A DNA stretch of 64,000 nt from Acetatifactor sp. (GTDB lineage: Bacteria; Bacillota; Clostridia; Lachnospirales; Lachnospiraceae), in assembly GCA_024693365.1 (NCBI GenBank), contig JAILLF010000016.1, positions 42,384-106,383 on the forward strand. The letters run 5' to 3'. The notes beneath the pieces are model-generated. The model was not told the DNA's origin and made no database searches. It was given only the letters and a program-made list of their open reading frames with translations. Below are positions 33,707 to 43,417 of the stretch, in pieces. Position 1 is the stretch's first letter. Each line of letters opens with the position of its first letter. The translations under genes and the position numbers were made by a program.

Positions 33707-33770
33707 ACGGAAGGGATTTTGGCAGGTCGCGAAGTAAAACGGAAGGGATTTTGGCAGGCCGTGAAGTAAG
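33698..33770. repeat. Tandem duplication spanning the rubredoxin-gene stop
   Basis: A unit of about 31 bases that begins GTGAAGTAA, continues ACGGAAGGGATTTTGGCAGG and starts in the final codons of the flavin reductase gene is repeated once with small changes. The first bases of a third copy are also present. Confidence 0.85.
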
Positions 33771-33827
33771 CGACAGACGGTAAAGAAGTTAAAAGATCGT
33801 GCACGGAGTATAAAAGTTGAGAGTGAG

Positions 33828-33861
33828 GAAGCGTTGACAAGATTGTCAGCGCTTCTTTTTT
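33828..33861 (+). terminator. Terminator of the oxygen-defence unit
   Basis: GAAGCGTTGACA pairs with TGTCAGCGCTTC around a short loop with one internal mismatch, followed by six T residues. Confidence 0.88.
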
Positions 33862-34047
33862 ACGAATTGGGTAAAAAGGGAGAAAAAATTTGATCTATGC
33901 CCACGGATGACGTGAGTGCGGGCACAAGAAAAAATAGAGAATGATAATACCCAAGAAATCATAGTGGAATTTGGTAGAAGAGTATGCATAATTATAGTTT
34001 CCCCGAAGTCACGAAAATTTGAGGTGAAATTTGGGCAAAAATACGTC

Positions 34048-34077
34048 TTGTGGAGTGCGGGCGGAAGGGGGTATACT
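34048..34077 (+). promoter_or_regulatory. Probable promoter of ispG-polC
   Basis: TTGTGG at 34048-34053 and TATACT at 34072-34077 are 18 bases apart, 39 bases before the ispG start. The preceding 190 bases hold no gene I can support. Confidence 0.5.
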
Positions 34078-34116
34078 AGATATTGTTGATTAGAATTTGT
34101 TAGGAGAGCGGGTAAA

Positions 34117-35175
34117 ATGAGTTTTCGGGAAAAGACCAAGGTGATCAAAATAGGGGACAGTGTGATCGGCGGAGGAAATCCGATCCTGATCCAGTCCATG
34201 ACGAATACGAAGACGGAGGACGTGGAGGCGACGGTGGCGCAGATCCATGCGCTGGAGCGCGCAGGCTGTGAGATCATTCGTTGTACGGTGCCGACGATTG
34301 AGGCGGCAAGAGCAATTGGAGAGATCAAGAAGCAGATCCGGATCCCGCTGGTCGCTGACATTCACTTTGATTATAAAATGGCGATTGCAGCCATGGAGAA
34401 CGGAGCGGATAAGATTCGAATCAATCCAGGAAACATTGGATCAAAGGAGCGGGTGAAGGCCGTGGTTGACGTTGCGAAGGAACGAAGCGTTCCCATCCGC
34501 GTTGGCGTGAACAGTGGTTCCCTGGAAAAGCATTTGTTGGAAAAATACGGCGGCGTTACGGCGGAAGGCATCGTGGAGAGTGCGCTGGATAAAGTTCACT
34601 TGATCGAGGATCTCGGATATGATCAGCTTGTGATCAGCATCAAGTCCTCGGACGTTCTTACGTGCGTGAAGGCCCATGAGCTTCTTGCCGGGAAAACGAC
34701 GTATCCCCTGCACGTTGGCATTACGGAATCCGGTACGGTGAGAAGCGGAAACATTAAATCTGCAATTGGATTGGGGCTAATTCTAAACCAAGGGATCGGT
34801 GACACCATCCGCGTATCTCTTACGGGAGATCCGGTGGAGGAGATTTATTCGGCAAAATTGATCCTTCGGACGCTGGGGCTTCGCACGGGCGGCATTGAGG
34901 TGGTGAGTTGTCCAACCTGCGGCAGAACACAGATCGACCTGATCGGGCTGGCAGGCAAGGTGGAGCAGATGGTAGCCGATTATCCGCTTGACATTAAGGT
35001 TGCCGTGATGGGCTGTGTCGTGAACGGACCGGGAGAGGCAAGGGAAGCCGATCTTGGCATTGCTGGCGGCATAGGCGAGGGACTTCTGATTAAAAAAGGA
35101 GAGGTCATCCGGAAGGTTCCGGAGGTGGAGCTCTTGTCTGCACTGAGGGCAGAGCTTGATGCATGGGAGGCTTAA
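34117..35175 (+). CDS. ispG: 4-hydroxy-3-methylbut-2-enyl diphosphate synthase
   Basis: A 352-residue enzyme of the non-mevalonate isoprenoid pathway that converts methylerythritol cyclodiphosphate to HMBPP. The TIM-barrel half contains IQSMTNTKTEDV, ADIHFDY and KIRINPGNIG. The C-terminal half binds the 4Fe-4S cluster through CPTCGR (about C265, C268) and GCVVNGPGEA (about C300). Length is typical for the bacterial form. GGAGAG precedes the ATG at usable spacing. It lies four bases before polC, an arrangement often seen in Clostridia, so the two are likely co-transcribed. Confidence 0.96.
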   Translation: MSFREKTKVIKIGDSVIGGGNPILIQSMTNTKTEDVEATVAQIHALERAGCEIIRCTVPTIEAARAIGEIKKQIRIPLVADIHFDYKMAIAAMENGADKIRINPGNIGSKERVKAVVDVAKERSVPIRVGVNSGSLEKHLLEKYGGVTAEGIVESALDKVHLIEDLGYDQLVISIKSSDVLTCVKAHELLAGKTTYPLHVGITESGTVRSGNIKSAIGLGLILNQGIGDTIRVSLTGDPVEEIYSAKLILRTLGLRTGGIEVVSCPTCGRTQIDLIGLAGKVEQMVADYPLDIKVAVMGCVVNGPGEAREADLGIAGGIGEGLLIKKGEVIRKVPEVELLSALRAELDAWEA

Positions 35176-35178
35176 GTA

Positions 35179-38100
35179 ATGAAGGCTTTTTTTGAGGCAT
35201 TTCCAAACGTGCAGTTGCCACAGAATCTGCACAACCTCATGGCTCAAACAAACATAGAGAAGATCACGACGACGAAGGCCAAGGATTTTCTGAGAATCTA
35301 TCTGGTTTCAAGAAATCTGATTGATAAAAGAGACGTCTACAAGGTGGAAAAGGAAATCAGAAGACAGCTCTTTCCTGGCATTTCGATCGGAGTGAAAATA
35401 TATGAGCGGTTTGAACTGTCTGCTCAGTATACGCCGGAAAAGCTTTTGGACGTTTACCGGGAAAGTATTCTGGAGGAACTGATGGAGTACAGCCACGTTC
35501 TGTTTATTGCGCTCAAAACCGCGCAGTTTTCTTATCCGGAGGCAGGACGCGTTGTTGTGAATCTTGAGGATTCCGTTCTGGTAAAAAGCAAGGAAGAGGA
35601 ACTGCACCGTATTTTGGAAAAGATCCTTGTGGAGCGCTGTGGTTTTGGCGTAAAAATCGAGCTGGAATATCGGGAGAAGGACAGATCGCAGGATCGTGAG
35701 GAAGAAGAGAGACTGATCAGCCTAAAGGTTGCAGAGATTACGGGCAGGCTGAAGGGATACGAGAGCAAGGGCGATACGGCGGCCGGTACGGATGGAAGCA
35801 AGGCGCAGGAAGCGGGCAAGGCACCGGAAGAGAATGCGGAGGCAGGTAAGGCAGTCGAAGGCGGGAAGCTGCCGGAGGGAGGCGCTGCCAAGCCCGGGAC
35901 TGCAGGCACCGGTGAGAGCGGTGGAAAGGCAAACGAAAAGACGGGCGAACTGCGCTCTTCAGCGGGCGGTAAGCTGAATACCGGCAGAGGCGAATTTACG
36001 AAGTTTAAGAAGGGTGAGCGAGGCGGTTTTGACCGCGGCGCCGTGAAAAAATCGGATAATCCCGACGTCATTTACGGAAGGGATTTCGAGGAGGAACCTC
36101 AAAAGCTTGAGGACGTCATCGGGGAGATCGGTGAAGTCGTGGTGCAGGGAAAGATCCTGAAGCTGGAGACCCGCGAGATCAAGAATGAAAAGACCATTAT
36201 CTTTTTTGACATTACGGATTTCTCCGACACGATGACGGTCAAGATGTTTGCAAAGAATGAACAGGTCAAGGAGATCACGGACGGATTAAAGGTTGGCAGC
36301 TTTATCAAGGTTAAGGGCATCGCCATGATGGATAAGTTCGATCACGAGCTGACCATAGGTTCCATTGCCGGGATCAAGAAGACTGGGGACTTTTCCGTGA
36401 GCCGTTCTGACGTTGCGCTGAAAAAGAGGGTGGAGTTGCATTGTCATACAAAGATGAGCGACATGGACGGCGTTTCCGAGGCAAAGGATATCGTTAAGAG
36501 AGCTTATAAATGGGGACACAGGGCCATCGCCATTACGGATCACGGCGTTGTTCAGGGCTTTACGGACGCAGGTCACGTATGGGATGATCTGTGGAAGGCA
36601 AAGAAGAACGAATGTAAGGAAAAGGAGCTTCCGGCGCCGGACAAGCAGGATTTCTTTAAGGTGCTTTACGGCATGGAGGCCTATCTGGTTGATGACCTCC
36701 GGGAAATTGTGACGGGAGACAAAGGCCAGGACATGCAGACGGACTTTGTTGTTTTCGACATCGAGACCACGGGATTTTCGCCCGTGTCAAATAAGATCAT
36801 AGAGATTGGCGCGGTGAAGGTCAGCGGCGGAGAGATCGTGGACAGGTTTTCTACGTTTGTCAATCCGCAGGTTCCAATTCCTTTTGAGATCGAGCAGCTG
36901 ACGAGCATCCGGGATGACATGGTGATGGATTCGCCGGTGATCGAGGAGATCCTTCCGCGTTTTCTGGAGTTCAGCGAAGGATGCGTCATGGTGGCGCACA
37001 ATGCCAATTTTGACATGAGTTTCATCATGGAGAATTGTCGGAGACAAGGATTTTCCGATGACTTTACTTTTGTTGACACGGTACAGATATCTAGGGCGCT
37101 GTTAAAAGATCAGGCAAAGCATACGTTGGATGCGATCTGCAAAACTCTTGGCATTTCCTTGGAGAATCATCACAGGGCCGTAGATGACGCTGAGGCAACG
37201 GCTCACATATTCGTAAAGTTTATTAAGATGCTGGCGGAGGAGAAAATCTTTACCCTGAAAGAATTGAACGTGCTCGGTGAGAGCAGTCCTTCCGTGGTAC
37301 AGAAATCCCCTTCCTATCATGCGATCATTCTGGCGAAGAATGATCTGGGTCGGACGCATCTTTATAAATTGGTTTCGGAATCCCACCTGACCTATTTCCA
37401 CAGGGTGCCGAGGGTTCCGAAGAGCCTAGTGCAAAAGTACCGTGAGGGCTTGATCTTGGGCAGTGCCTGTGAGGCGGGCGAGCTTTACCGCGCACTTTTG
37501 GATGGACAGACGGATCAGCAGATCGCAAGGCTGGTAAGCTTTTATGACTATCTTGAGATCCAGCCCGTCGGAAATAATGCATTTATGATCCCGTCAGATA
37601 AGTTCCGGACAATTGAGAGTGCTGAGGACATTCAGGAGGTTAACCGCAAGATCGTAAAGCTTGGCGAGCAGTTCCATAAGCCGGTGGTGGCGACCTGTGA
37701 CGTTCATTTTTTGGATCCGGCTGACGAGGTTTACCGTCGCATCATCATGGCGGGTAAGGGCTTTGAGGACGCGGACAATCAGGCACCGCTTTATCTCCAC
37801 ACGACGGAGGAGATGCTGAAGGAATTTGAGTATCTTGGAAGTGACAAGGCGTATGAGGTGGTCGTAAAAAATACAAACATGATCGCGGACATGATCGAGA
37901 CCATCGCCCCGGTGCGGCCTGATAAGTGTCCTCCCGTGATCCCCGACAGCGACAAGACGCTGACGAAGATCTGCTATGACCGCGCTCATGAGATTTATGG
38001 GCCTGAGCTGCCCGAAATTGTTGAAGCAAGGCTAAAGAGAGAGCTGAATTCCATTATTTCGAATGGATTTGCCGTGATGTACATCATTGCGCAAAAGCTT

Positions 38101-39846
38101 GTATGGAAGTCCGTGGAGGATGGTTATCTGGTAGGTTCGAGAGGATCGGTAGGAAGCTCCTTCGTGGCAACCATGGCGGGAATCACGGAAGTGAATCCGT
38201 TAAGCCCGCATTATTATTGCAGTAAATGTCATTACGTGGATTTCGATTCCGATGAGGTGAAGGCTTATGCGGGAAAGGCCGGAATCGACATGCCGGACAA
38301 AAAGTGCCCGGTCTGCGGAGAGCCGCTTCATAAGGACGGATTTGACATTCCCTTTGAGACGTTCCTGGGATTTAAGGGCGACAAGGAGCCGGACATTGAC
38401 CTAAACTTCTCAGGTGAATACCAGTCCAAGGCGCATAAGTATACAGAAGTAATTTTTGGCGCAGGTCAGACGTTCCGCGCGGGTACGATCGCAACCGTGG
38501 CAGATAAGACGGCATTTGGTTACGTGAAACACTATTTTGAAGAAAAGGGAATCACGAAGCGGACCAGCGAGATCGAAAGGCTTTCGGTGGGCTGTACGGG
38601 CGTTCGCCGGAGTACGGGCCAGCACCCCGGAGGCATCGTGGTATTGCCGCTCGGACAGGACATTAACTCCTTTACGCCCGTCCAGCATCCGGCAAACGAC
38701 ATGACGACCGACACGGTGACGACGCATTTCGATTATCACTCGATCGATCATAACCTGCTCAAGCTCGACATTCTCGGACACGATGATCCTACCATGATCA
38801 GAATGCTGCAGGACCTGACGGGAATCGATCCATTGACGATCCCTCTGGACGGACAGGACGTCATGAGCCTGTTCCAGAATACGGATGCGCTTGGCATCAC
38901 GCCGGACCAGATTGGCGGCACAAAGCTGGGAGCTTTAGGAATTCCTGAGTTTGGTACGGACTTCGCAATGCAGATGGTTATCGACGCACAGCCGAAATCC
39001 TTCTCGGATTTGGTAAGAATTTCCGGTCTGTCGCACGGCACGGACGTGTGGCTTGGAAATGCGCAGGATTTGATCAAGAGTGGTATCGCGACGATTTCCA
39101 CGGCGATTTGTACCCGTGATGACATTATGACGTATCTGATCGGTAAAGGCGTGGATCCGGAGCGTTCATTCAAGATCATGGAGAACGTGCGTAAGGGCGT
39201 GGTGGCAAAGGGGAAGTGCGCGCAATGGCCGGAATGGGTGGAAGACATGAAGGCACATGACGTGCCGGATTGGTACATCGGTTCCTGTAAGAAGATTGCA
39301 TACATGTTCCCGAAGGCGCATGCGGCGGCTTACGTTATGATGGCGTGGCGCATCGCCTACTGTAAGATCCATTATCCGCTGGCATATTACGGCGCATTCT
39401 TTACGATCCGCGCGAAGGCATTTTCCTATGAAGTGATGTGTCTTGGAAAGGCCGTTCTGGAAAAGAACCTTAAGGAGCTTCGAAGCAAGGAGGACAAGCT
39501 TTCCAATAAGGAGAAGGATCAGATCAGTGACATGAGAATCGTACAGGAAATGTATGCTCGCGGCTTTGAATTTGCTCCGATCGACGTTTACAAAGCTCAT
39601 TCCAGGCATTTCCAGATCATTGACGGAAAGCTGATGCCGTCCCTGACGAGCATTGAAGGCATGGGAGAAAAAGCAGCAGACGGCGTGATGGAGGCGGCGA
39701 AGGACGGGCCGTTCCTTTCAAAGGATGACTTCCGATCGAGAACAAAGGTGTCACAGACCATCTGTGACAAGATGACGGAGCTGGGTCTTTTGGACGGCCT
39801 GCCGGAGAGCAATCAGATCAGTTTGTTTGATTTTATGCAGGGCTAA
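35179..39846 (+). CDS. polC: DNA polymerase III alpha subunit, PolC type
   Basis: A 1555-residue Gram-positive replicase. Domain order: N-terminal tau-binding region (1-190), OB fold (~305-400), PHP domain from HCHTKMSDMDG (~420), inserted 3'-5' exonuclease with VFDIETTGFSP (~526) and HNANFDMSF, remainder of PHP, polymerase core with GSRGSVGSSF, the PDIDLNF palm aspartates and TGQHPGG, and a C-terminal zinc site (CSKCHYVDF and CPVCGEP). It ends in QISLFDF, a beta-clamp binding motif. Residues ~194-290 are an unusual Gly/Ala/Glu/Lys-rich low-complexity linker. It is co-transcribed with ispG. Confidence 0.97.
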   Translation: MKAFFEAFPNVQLPQNLHNLMAQTNIEKITTTKAKDFLRIYLVSRNLIDKRDVYKVEKEIRRQLFPGISIGVKIYERFELSAQYTPEKLLDVYRESILEELMEYSHVLFIALKTAQFSYPEAGRVVVNLEDSVLVKSKEEELHRILEKILVERCGFGVKIELEYREKDRSQDREEEERLISLKVAEITGRLKGYESKGDTAAGTDGSKAQEAGKAPEENAEAGKAVEGGKLPEGGAAKPGTAGTGESGGKANEKTGELRSSAGGKLNTGRGEFTKFKKGERGGFDRGAVKKSDNPDVIYGRDFEEEPQKLEDVIGEIGEVVVQGKILKLETREIKNEKTIIFFDITDFSDTMTVKMFAKNEQVKEITDGLKVGSFIKVKGIAMMDKFDHELTIGSIAGIKKTGDFSVSRSDVALKKRVELHCHTKMSDMDGVSEAKDIVKRAYKWGHRAIAITDHGVVQGFTDAGHVWDDLWKAKKNECKEKELPAPDKQDFFKVLYGMEAYLVDDLREIVTGDKGQDMQTDFVVFDIETTGFSPVSNKIIEIGAVKVSGGEIVDRFSTFVNPQVPIPFEIEQLTSIRDDMVMDSPVIEEILPRFLEFSEGCVMVAHNANFDMSFIMENCRRQGFSDDFTFVDTVQISRALLKDQAKHTLDAICKTLGISLENHHRAVDDAEATAHIFVKFIKMLAEEKIFTLKELNVLGESSPSVVQKSPSYHAIILAKNDLGRTHLYKLVSESHLTYFHRVPRVPKSLVQKYREGLILGSACEAGELYRALLDGQTDQQIARLVSFYDYLEIQPVGNNAFMIPSDKFRTIESAEDIQEVNRKIVKLGEQFHKPVVATCDVHFLDPADEVYRRIIMAGKGFEDADNQAPLYLHTTEEMLKEFEYLGSDKAYEVVVKNTNMIADMIETIAPVRPDKCPPVIPDSDKTLTKICYDRAHEIYGPELPEIVEARLKRELNSIISNGFAVMYIIAQKLVWKSVEDGYLVGSRGSVGSSFVATMAGITEVNPLSPHYYCSKCHYVDFDSDEVKAYAGKAGIDMPDKKCPVCGEPLHKDGFDIPFETFLGFKGDKEPDIDLNFSGEYQSKAHKYTEVIFGAGQTFRAGTIATVADKTAFGYVKHYFEEKGITKRTSEIERLSVGCTGVRRSTGQHPGGIVVLPLGQDINSFTPVQHPANDMTTDTVTTHFDYHSIDHNLLKLDILGHDDPTMIRMLQDLTGIDPLTIPLDGQDVMSLFQNTDALGITPDQIGGTKLGALGIPEFGTDFAMQMVIDAQPKSFSDLVRISGLSHGTDVWLGNAQDLIKSGIATISTAICTRDDIMTYLIGKGVDPERSFKIMENVRKGVVAKGKCAQWPEWVEDMKAHDVPDWYIGSCKKIAYMFPKAHAAAYVMMAWRIAYCKIHYPLAYYGAFFTIRAKAFSYEVMCLGKAVLEKNLKELRSKEDKLSNKEKDQISDMRIVQEMYARGFEFAPIDVYKAHSRHFQIIDGKLMPSLTSIEGMGEKAADGVMEAAKDGPFLSKDDFRSRTKVSQTICDKMTELGLLDGLPESNQISLFDFMQG

Positions 39847-39855
39847 AAAAACTGG

Positions 39856-39884
39856 TTGAAATATAATAAGAAAAGATGTATAAT
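39856..39884 (+). promoter_or_regulatory. Promoter of the OFA transporter gene
   Basis: TTGAAA at 39856-39861 and a perfect TATAAT at 39879-39884 are 17 bases apart. Confidence 0.75.
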
Positions 39885-39967
39885 GTCTTTCGGATTTTGG
39901 GGCATGAAGAGTTGCCCTGCGAAACGAACAAATTAAGATTCTATAGAGAAAAGGATGAGTGTGAATC

Positions 39968-41314
39968 ATGGCAAACGAAACAAAAACCGGGGGCTGGCGC
40001 TCCAACAAATGGGTGAGGGCTGCAATACCCGCACTGCTGTTACACTGTAGTATTGGTACCGTTTATTGCTGGAGTATTTTCAGCCAGGAGATCGCTGATT
40101 ACATTGGTTATACCAAGAGCGCAACCGAATGGGCATTCAGCTTTGCCATTTTCTTCCTTGGCATGTCTGCCGCATTCCTTGGCAACGTGGTTGAGAAGGA
40201 CATTCACAAGTCTTCCCTGATCGCGACCATTTGCTTTGCACTCGGCATGGCACTGACCGGATTCTTTATTTCTTACGGCGGTCAGCATCAGGGCTCACCC
40301 GTTGCACTGATCGGAATTTACGTATCCTATGGTTTCATCATGGGAATCGGCCTTGGTACCGGTTATCTTTCTCCCGTTAAGACCCTGATGCTTTGGTTCT
40401 CCGACAGAAAGGGCCTTGCAACCGGTCTTGCAGTGGCAGGCTTTGGCGCGGCAAAGGCAATCGCAAGTCCGATCATGCAGTGGATGCTGCACGGCCTTGG
40501 CGAGGGTGGTATCTATAAGATGTTTTACATTCTTGCCGGCGTTTACTTTGTCATGATGTTCATCGGACATCTTCTTTTAAAGAAGCCGGAAGGTTGGCAC
40601 GAGCCTCAGTCCAAGGATGCTAAGCCCAGCATCATGCAGGTGCTGAAGACGAAGCCCATGACCAATTACGTTGGCATCTGGCTGATGTTCTATATCAACA
40701 TTACCTGTGGTCTGGCGCTGATCTCTCAGGAAAAGATGATCGTAAAGTGCATCGGACTTGCAGCTTCCGTTGGCATTATTTCCACCATTTCCGCAATATT
40801 CAACGCTGGCGGACGTCTTGGCTTCTCCGCATGGGCTGATACCATGAAGGACAGAAATACCATTTACAAGATGATCTTCATCATTTCCATCGCATTCACC
40901 GGACTGGTTATGGTGACGGGCGGCATCAAGAACGGTGCGGGAAATGGTCTCTTGATCTTCCTGGTGCTCGCACTGATCTTCTTTGTAAACGCTGGTTATG
41001 GCGGAGGTTTCTCCAACGTACCTACTTTGTTGTCGGATCATTATGGCATGGGTTCCATCAGTGCCATTCACGGTATTACGCTTTCCGCATGGGCATTTGC
41101 AGGTCTGACCGGTAATCAGGTTGCAACCTACATCGTAAACCATTCCGGAGAGTGGGTTGAACATGATGGGACAAAGATGAATCCCTTAGGTTATCAGAAC
41201 GTATTAATCTTTACCATCGCTCTTTATATTATTGCTTTGATTCTTTGCCTGGTATTGGTTAAGCCTACCGACAAGGCTCTGGAAGCTAAGAAGGCCAAGA
41301 AGGCCGCAAAATAA
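39968..41314 (+). CDS. OFA-family MFS transporter
   Basis: A 448-residue major facilitator of the oxalate/formate antiporter family, with about twelve membrane helices. Characteristic segments are LLLHCSIGTVYCWSIFS near residue 22, SFAIFFLGMSAAFLG, GIGLGTGYLSPVKTLMLWF (the GxGxGY-type helix) and the WFSDRKGLATGLAVAGFGAA loop. Known members exchange oxalate for formate or carry other small carboxylates; substrate cannot be assigned here and no oxalate genes are nearby. The gene stands alone between its own promoter and a terminator. Confidence 0.9.
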   Translation: MANETKTGGWRSNKWVRAAIPALLLHCSIGTVYCWSIFSQEIADYIGYTKSATEWAFSFAIFFLGMSAAFLGNVVEKDIHKSSLIATICFALGMALTGFFISYGGQHQGSPVALIGIYVSYGFIMGIGLGTGYLSPVKTLMLWFSDRKGLATGLAVAGFGAAKAIASPIMQWMLHGLGEGGIYKMFYILAGVYFVMMFIGHLLLKKPEGWHEPQSKDAKPSIMQVLKTKPMTNYVGIWLMFYINITCGLALISQEKMIVKCIGLAASVGIISTISAIFNAGGRLGFSAWADTMKDRNTIYKMIFIISIAFTGLVMVTGGIKNGAGNGLLIFLVLALIFFVNAGYGGGFSNVPTLLSDHYGMGSISAIHGITLSAWAFAGLTGNQVATYIVNHSGEWVEHDGTKMNPLGYQNVLIFTIALYIIALILCLVLVKPTDKALEAKKAKKAAK

Positions 41315-41367
41315 TCTAAAGGAAATCCGAGGAAGGATGAAATTTAGAGCGTAATAAGACAAAAGCG

Positions 41368-41396
41368 AGGAGGCTGCCCTGATCGGCAGCCTCTTT
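41368..41396 (+). terminator. Intrinsic terminator after the transporter gene
   Basis: GAGGCTGCC and GGCAGCCTC form a 9-bp stem around six bases, followed by TTT. Confidence 0.8.
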
Positions 41397-41441
41397 CAGA
41401 ATCTAAGGATTTTAGCAAGACGTGAGGGAGGAAAGAGGCAG

Positions 41442-42311
41442 ATGGTCGACGGAAGAACAAGGATCTGCGGGCTGATCGGTAATCCGGTGGAGCATACGAT
41501 GTCACCGGCAATCCATAATTTTCTTGCCAGGCAAACAGGGCAAAACCTTGCATATCTGCCGTTTCCCGTGAAGGATGGAGAAAAGCTGGGAGATGCCGTG
41601 AGGGGTGCGCTTTCCATGGATTTCCTCGGCTTGAACGTCACCGTGCCATACAAGAGTGACGTCATCCCTTACTTAGAGGAAACTGACGAACTGGCAGCGC
41701 AGATCGGCGCAGTCAATACGCTGGTGCGGACACAAGGCGGATTTAAGGGCTACAATACGGACATGCCTGGCCTGTATCGCGCAATGCTTTCTGACGGCGT
41801 GAGCGTGGAAGGGGAGAGCGTGCTGATCCTTGGCGCGGGCGGCGTCGCAAGAGCCGTGGCCATGATGCTGGCAAAGAAAAATGCTGCGGAGATCAGAATC
41901 TTAAACCGGACACTTGAAAAAGCCGAAGCCATCGCAAGTGAGATCAATCAGTTGGAGGGGAAGGAAGCCGTGATTCCCATGGAGCTTTCGGCATGGAAGG
42001 AGCTTCCAAAGGGAAAAAGGTATTTGGTGATCCAGGCGACCAAGGTTGGGATGTATCCCGACGTGAATGCCGCGGTAATCGAGGAGACTTCCTTTTATGA
42101 GAGGGTGAAGGCCGGGTATGACCTGATCTATAATCCGATGGACACGAAATTCATGCAGCTCACGAGGCAGGGCGGCGGAGAAGCATACCATGGATTTAAG
42201 ATGCTTTTGTATCAAGGAATCATTGCTTATGAATTATGGACGGGCGTTCGTATTTCAGAGGAACTGGCGGCGAAAACCTATCAATACGTGCTTGAACAAA
42301 TGAAGAAATAA
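41442..42311 (+). CDS. aroE: Shikimate dehydrogenase
   Basis: A 289-residue enzyme that reduces 3-dehydroshikimate to shikimate with NADPH. GLIGNPVEHTMSPAIHN (residues 10-26) is the shikimate-binding signature. NVTVPYKSDV holds the catalytic Lys, and GAVNTL, KGYNTDMPG (catalytic Asp) and the nucleotide loop LILGAGGVARA follow, then NRT for the NADP phosphate. GGGAGG precedes the ATG. It is the first gene of a three-gene aromatic-amino-acid cluster; its stop overlaps the aroK start. Confidence 0.95.
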   Translation: MVDGRTRICGLIGNPVEHTMSPAIHNFLARQTGQNLAYLPFPVKDGEKLGDAVRGALSMDFLGLNVTVPYKSDVIPYLEETDELAAQIGAVNTLVRTQGGFKGYNTDMPGLYRAMLSDGVSVEGESVLILGAGGVARAVAMMLAKKNAAEIRILNRTLEKAEAIASEINQLEGKEAVIPMELSAWKELPKGKRYLVIQATKVGMYPDVNAAVIEETSFYERVKAGYDLIYNPMDTKFMQLTRQGGGEAYHGFKMLLYQGIIAYELWTGVRISEELAAKTYQYVLEQMKK

Positions 42312-42859
42312 TGGGAAAAAACATGGAGCATAATAGAAAAATCAAGAAGAACGTTCTGCTGATCGGATTTATGGGGGCAGGAAAGACTAGCGTTGGAAGG
42401 AAGCTTTCCTGGAAGCTCCGGATCCCCGTGGAGGACACGGACAAACTGATTGAACAAAAGGCTGGGAAGAGCATTTCGGAGATTTTTGCCACGGAAGGCG
42501 AGGAAGCGTTCCGACGCATGGAGACCGAGGAACTTCAGGAGATTTGTTCCAGGTCTTATAGTCGCATCCTTTCCGTTGGCGGGGGAACGCCCGTCAGGGA
42601 AGAGAACAGAAAGCTCTTGAAAAAGTGTGGAACAGTGGTTTATCTGCGCGTTAAGCCTGAGACTGTCTGGGAACGTCTTAAGGAGGATACGACAAGGCCT
42701 TTGCTTAATTGTGAGGATCCCCTGGCAAAGATCAAAGAACTGATGGCGGCAAGAAAAGAAGCATATGAGAGTTGCGCCGACGTGATCCTTGACGTGGATG
42801 AGATGAGCGTGGACGACTGTGCGAGCAGTTTGGCGCAGTGGTTGGAGGAAAATGCATGA
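42311..42859 (+). CDS. aroK: Shikimate kinase
   Basis: A 182-residue kinase that phosphorylates shikimate with ATP. The Walker A loop is GFMGAGKTSVG (about 18-28). Shikimate is bound by DTDKLIE, by FRRMETEE and by SVGGGTPV, and TTRPLL belongs to the lid. The ATG at 42311 overlaps the aroE stop by one base; ATG at 42323 is an alternative. The stop overlaps the aroQ start as ATGA. It is coupled to its neighbours in the chorismate pathway. Confidence 0.94.
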   Translation: MGKNMEHNRKIKKNVLLIGFMGAGKTSVGRKLSWKLRIPVEDTDKLIEQKAGKSISEIFATEGEEAFRRMETEELQEICSRSYSRILSVGGGTPVREENRKLLKKCGTVVYLRVKPETVWERLKEDTTRPLLNCEDPLAKIKELMAARKEAYESCADVILDVDEMSVDDCASSLAQWLEENA

Positions 42860-43302
42860 AAATACTAGTGATCAACGGACCTAATTTGAATTTCCTGGGC
42901 ATTCGTGAGAAGACAGTTTACGGAACGCAGGATTATCATTATTTGCTGGAGATGATCCGCAAAAAAGGGGAGCAGTCTGGATGTGAGACGGAGGTGTTCC
43001 AGAGCAATCACGAGGGAGCCATCATCGACCGCATCCAGGAGGCATATTTTGACGGGACGGCAGGGATCGTGATCAATCCCGGGGCTTATACGCATTATTC
43101 TTACGCAATTCATGACGCACTGGCAAGCGTAACCACGATTCCGAAGGTGGAAATCCATATTTCGGACATTACGAAGCGGGAGGATTTTCGCAAGATTTCC
43201 GTGACGGCGCCAGCCTGCGATGCCCAGATATACGGTCACGGACTGGAAGGCTACTGCATGGCCATAGATGCGGTATTGGAAAGGATTGGCTCAAAGCAGT
43301 AA
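42856..43302 (+). CDS. aroQ: Type II 3-dehydroquinate dehydratase
   Basis: A 148-residue dodecameric-type dehydratase that makes 3-dehydroshikimate. INGPNLNFLGIREKTVYG (residues 5-22) contains the catalytic Arg and Tyr, QSNHEGAIID follows, and INPGAYTHYS carries the conserved Asn. EIHISDITKREDFRK is also typical, and the usual GHG motif appears as YGHGLEGY. GGAGG precedes the ATG at 42856, which overlaps the aroK stop. The longer frame from 42838 is unnecessary. Confidence 0.95.
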   Translation: MKILVINGPNLNFLGIREKTVYGTQDYHYLLEMIRKKGEQSGCETEVFQSNHEGAIIDRIQEAYFDGTAGIVINPGAYTHYSYAIHDALASVTTIPKVEIHISDITKREDFRKISVTAPACDAQIYGHGLEGYCMAIDAVLERIGSKQ

Positions 43303-43417
43303 ATCACGGATTTGCAAAAAAGAAAAATTTTTTCAAAAATCTGTTGAAATATTGTCGCTTTTATATTAAACTGTTAAGGAATTATAACCGTGAAAACTTT
43401 TAGGAGGATATTTTTTT

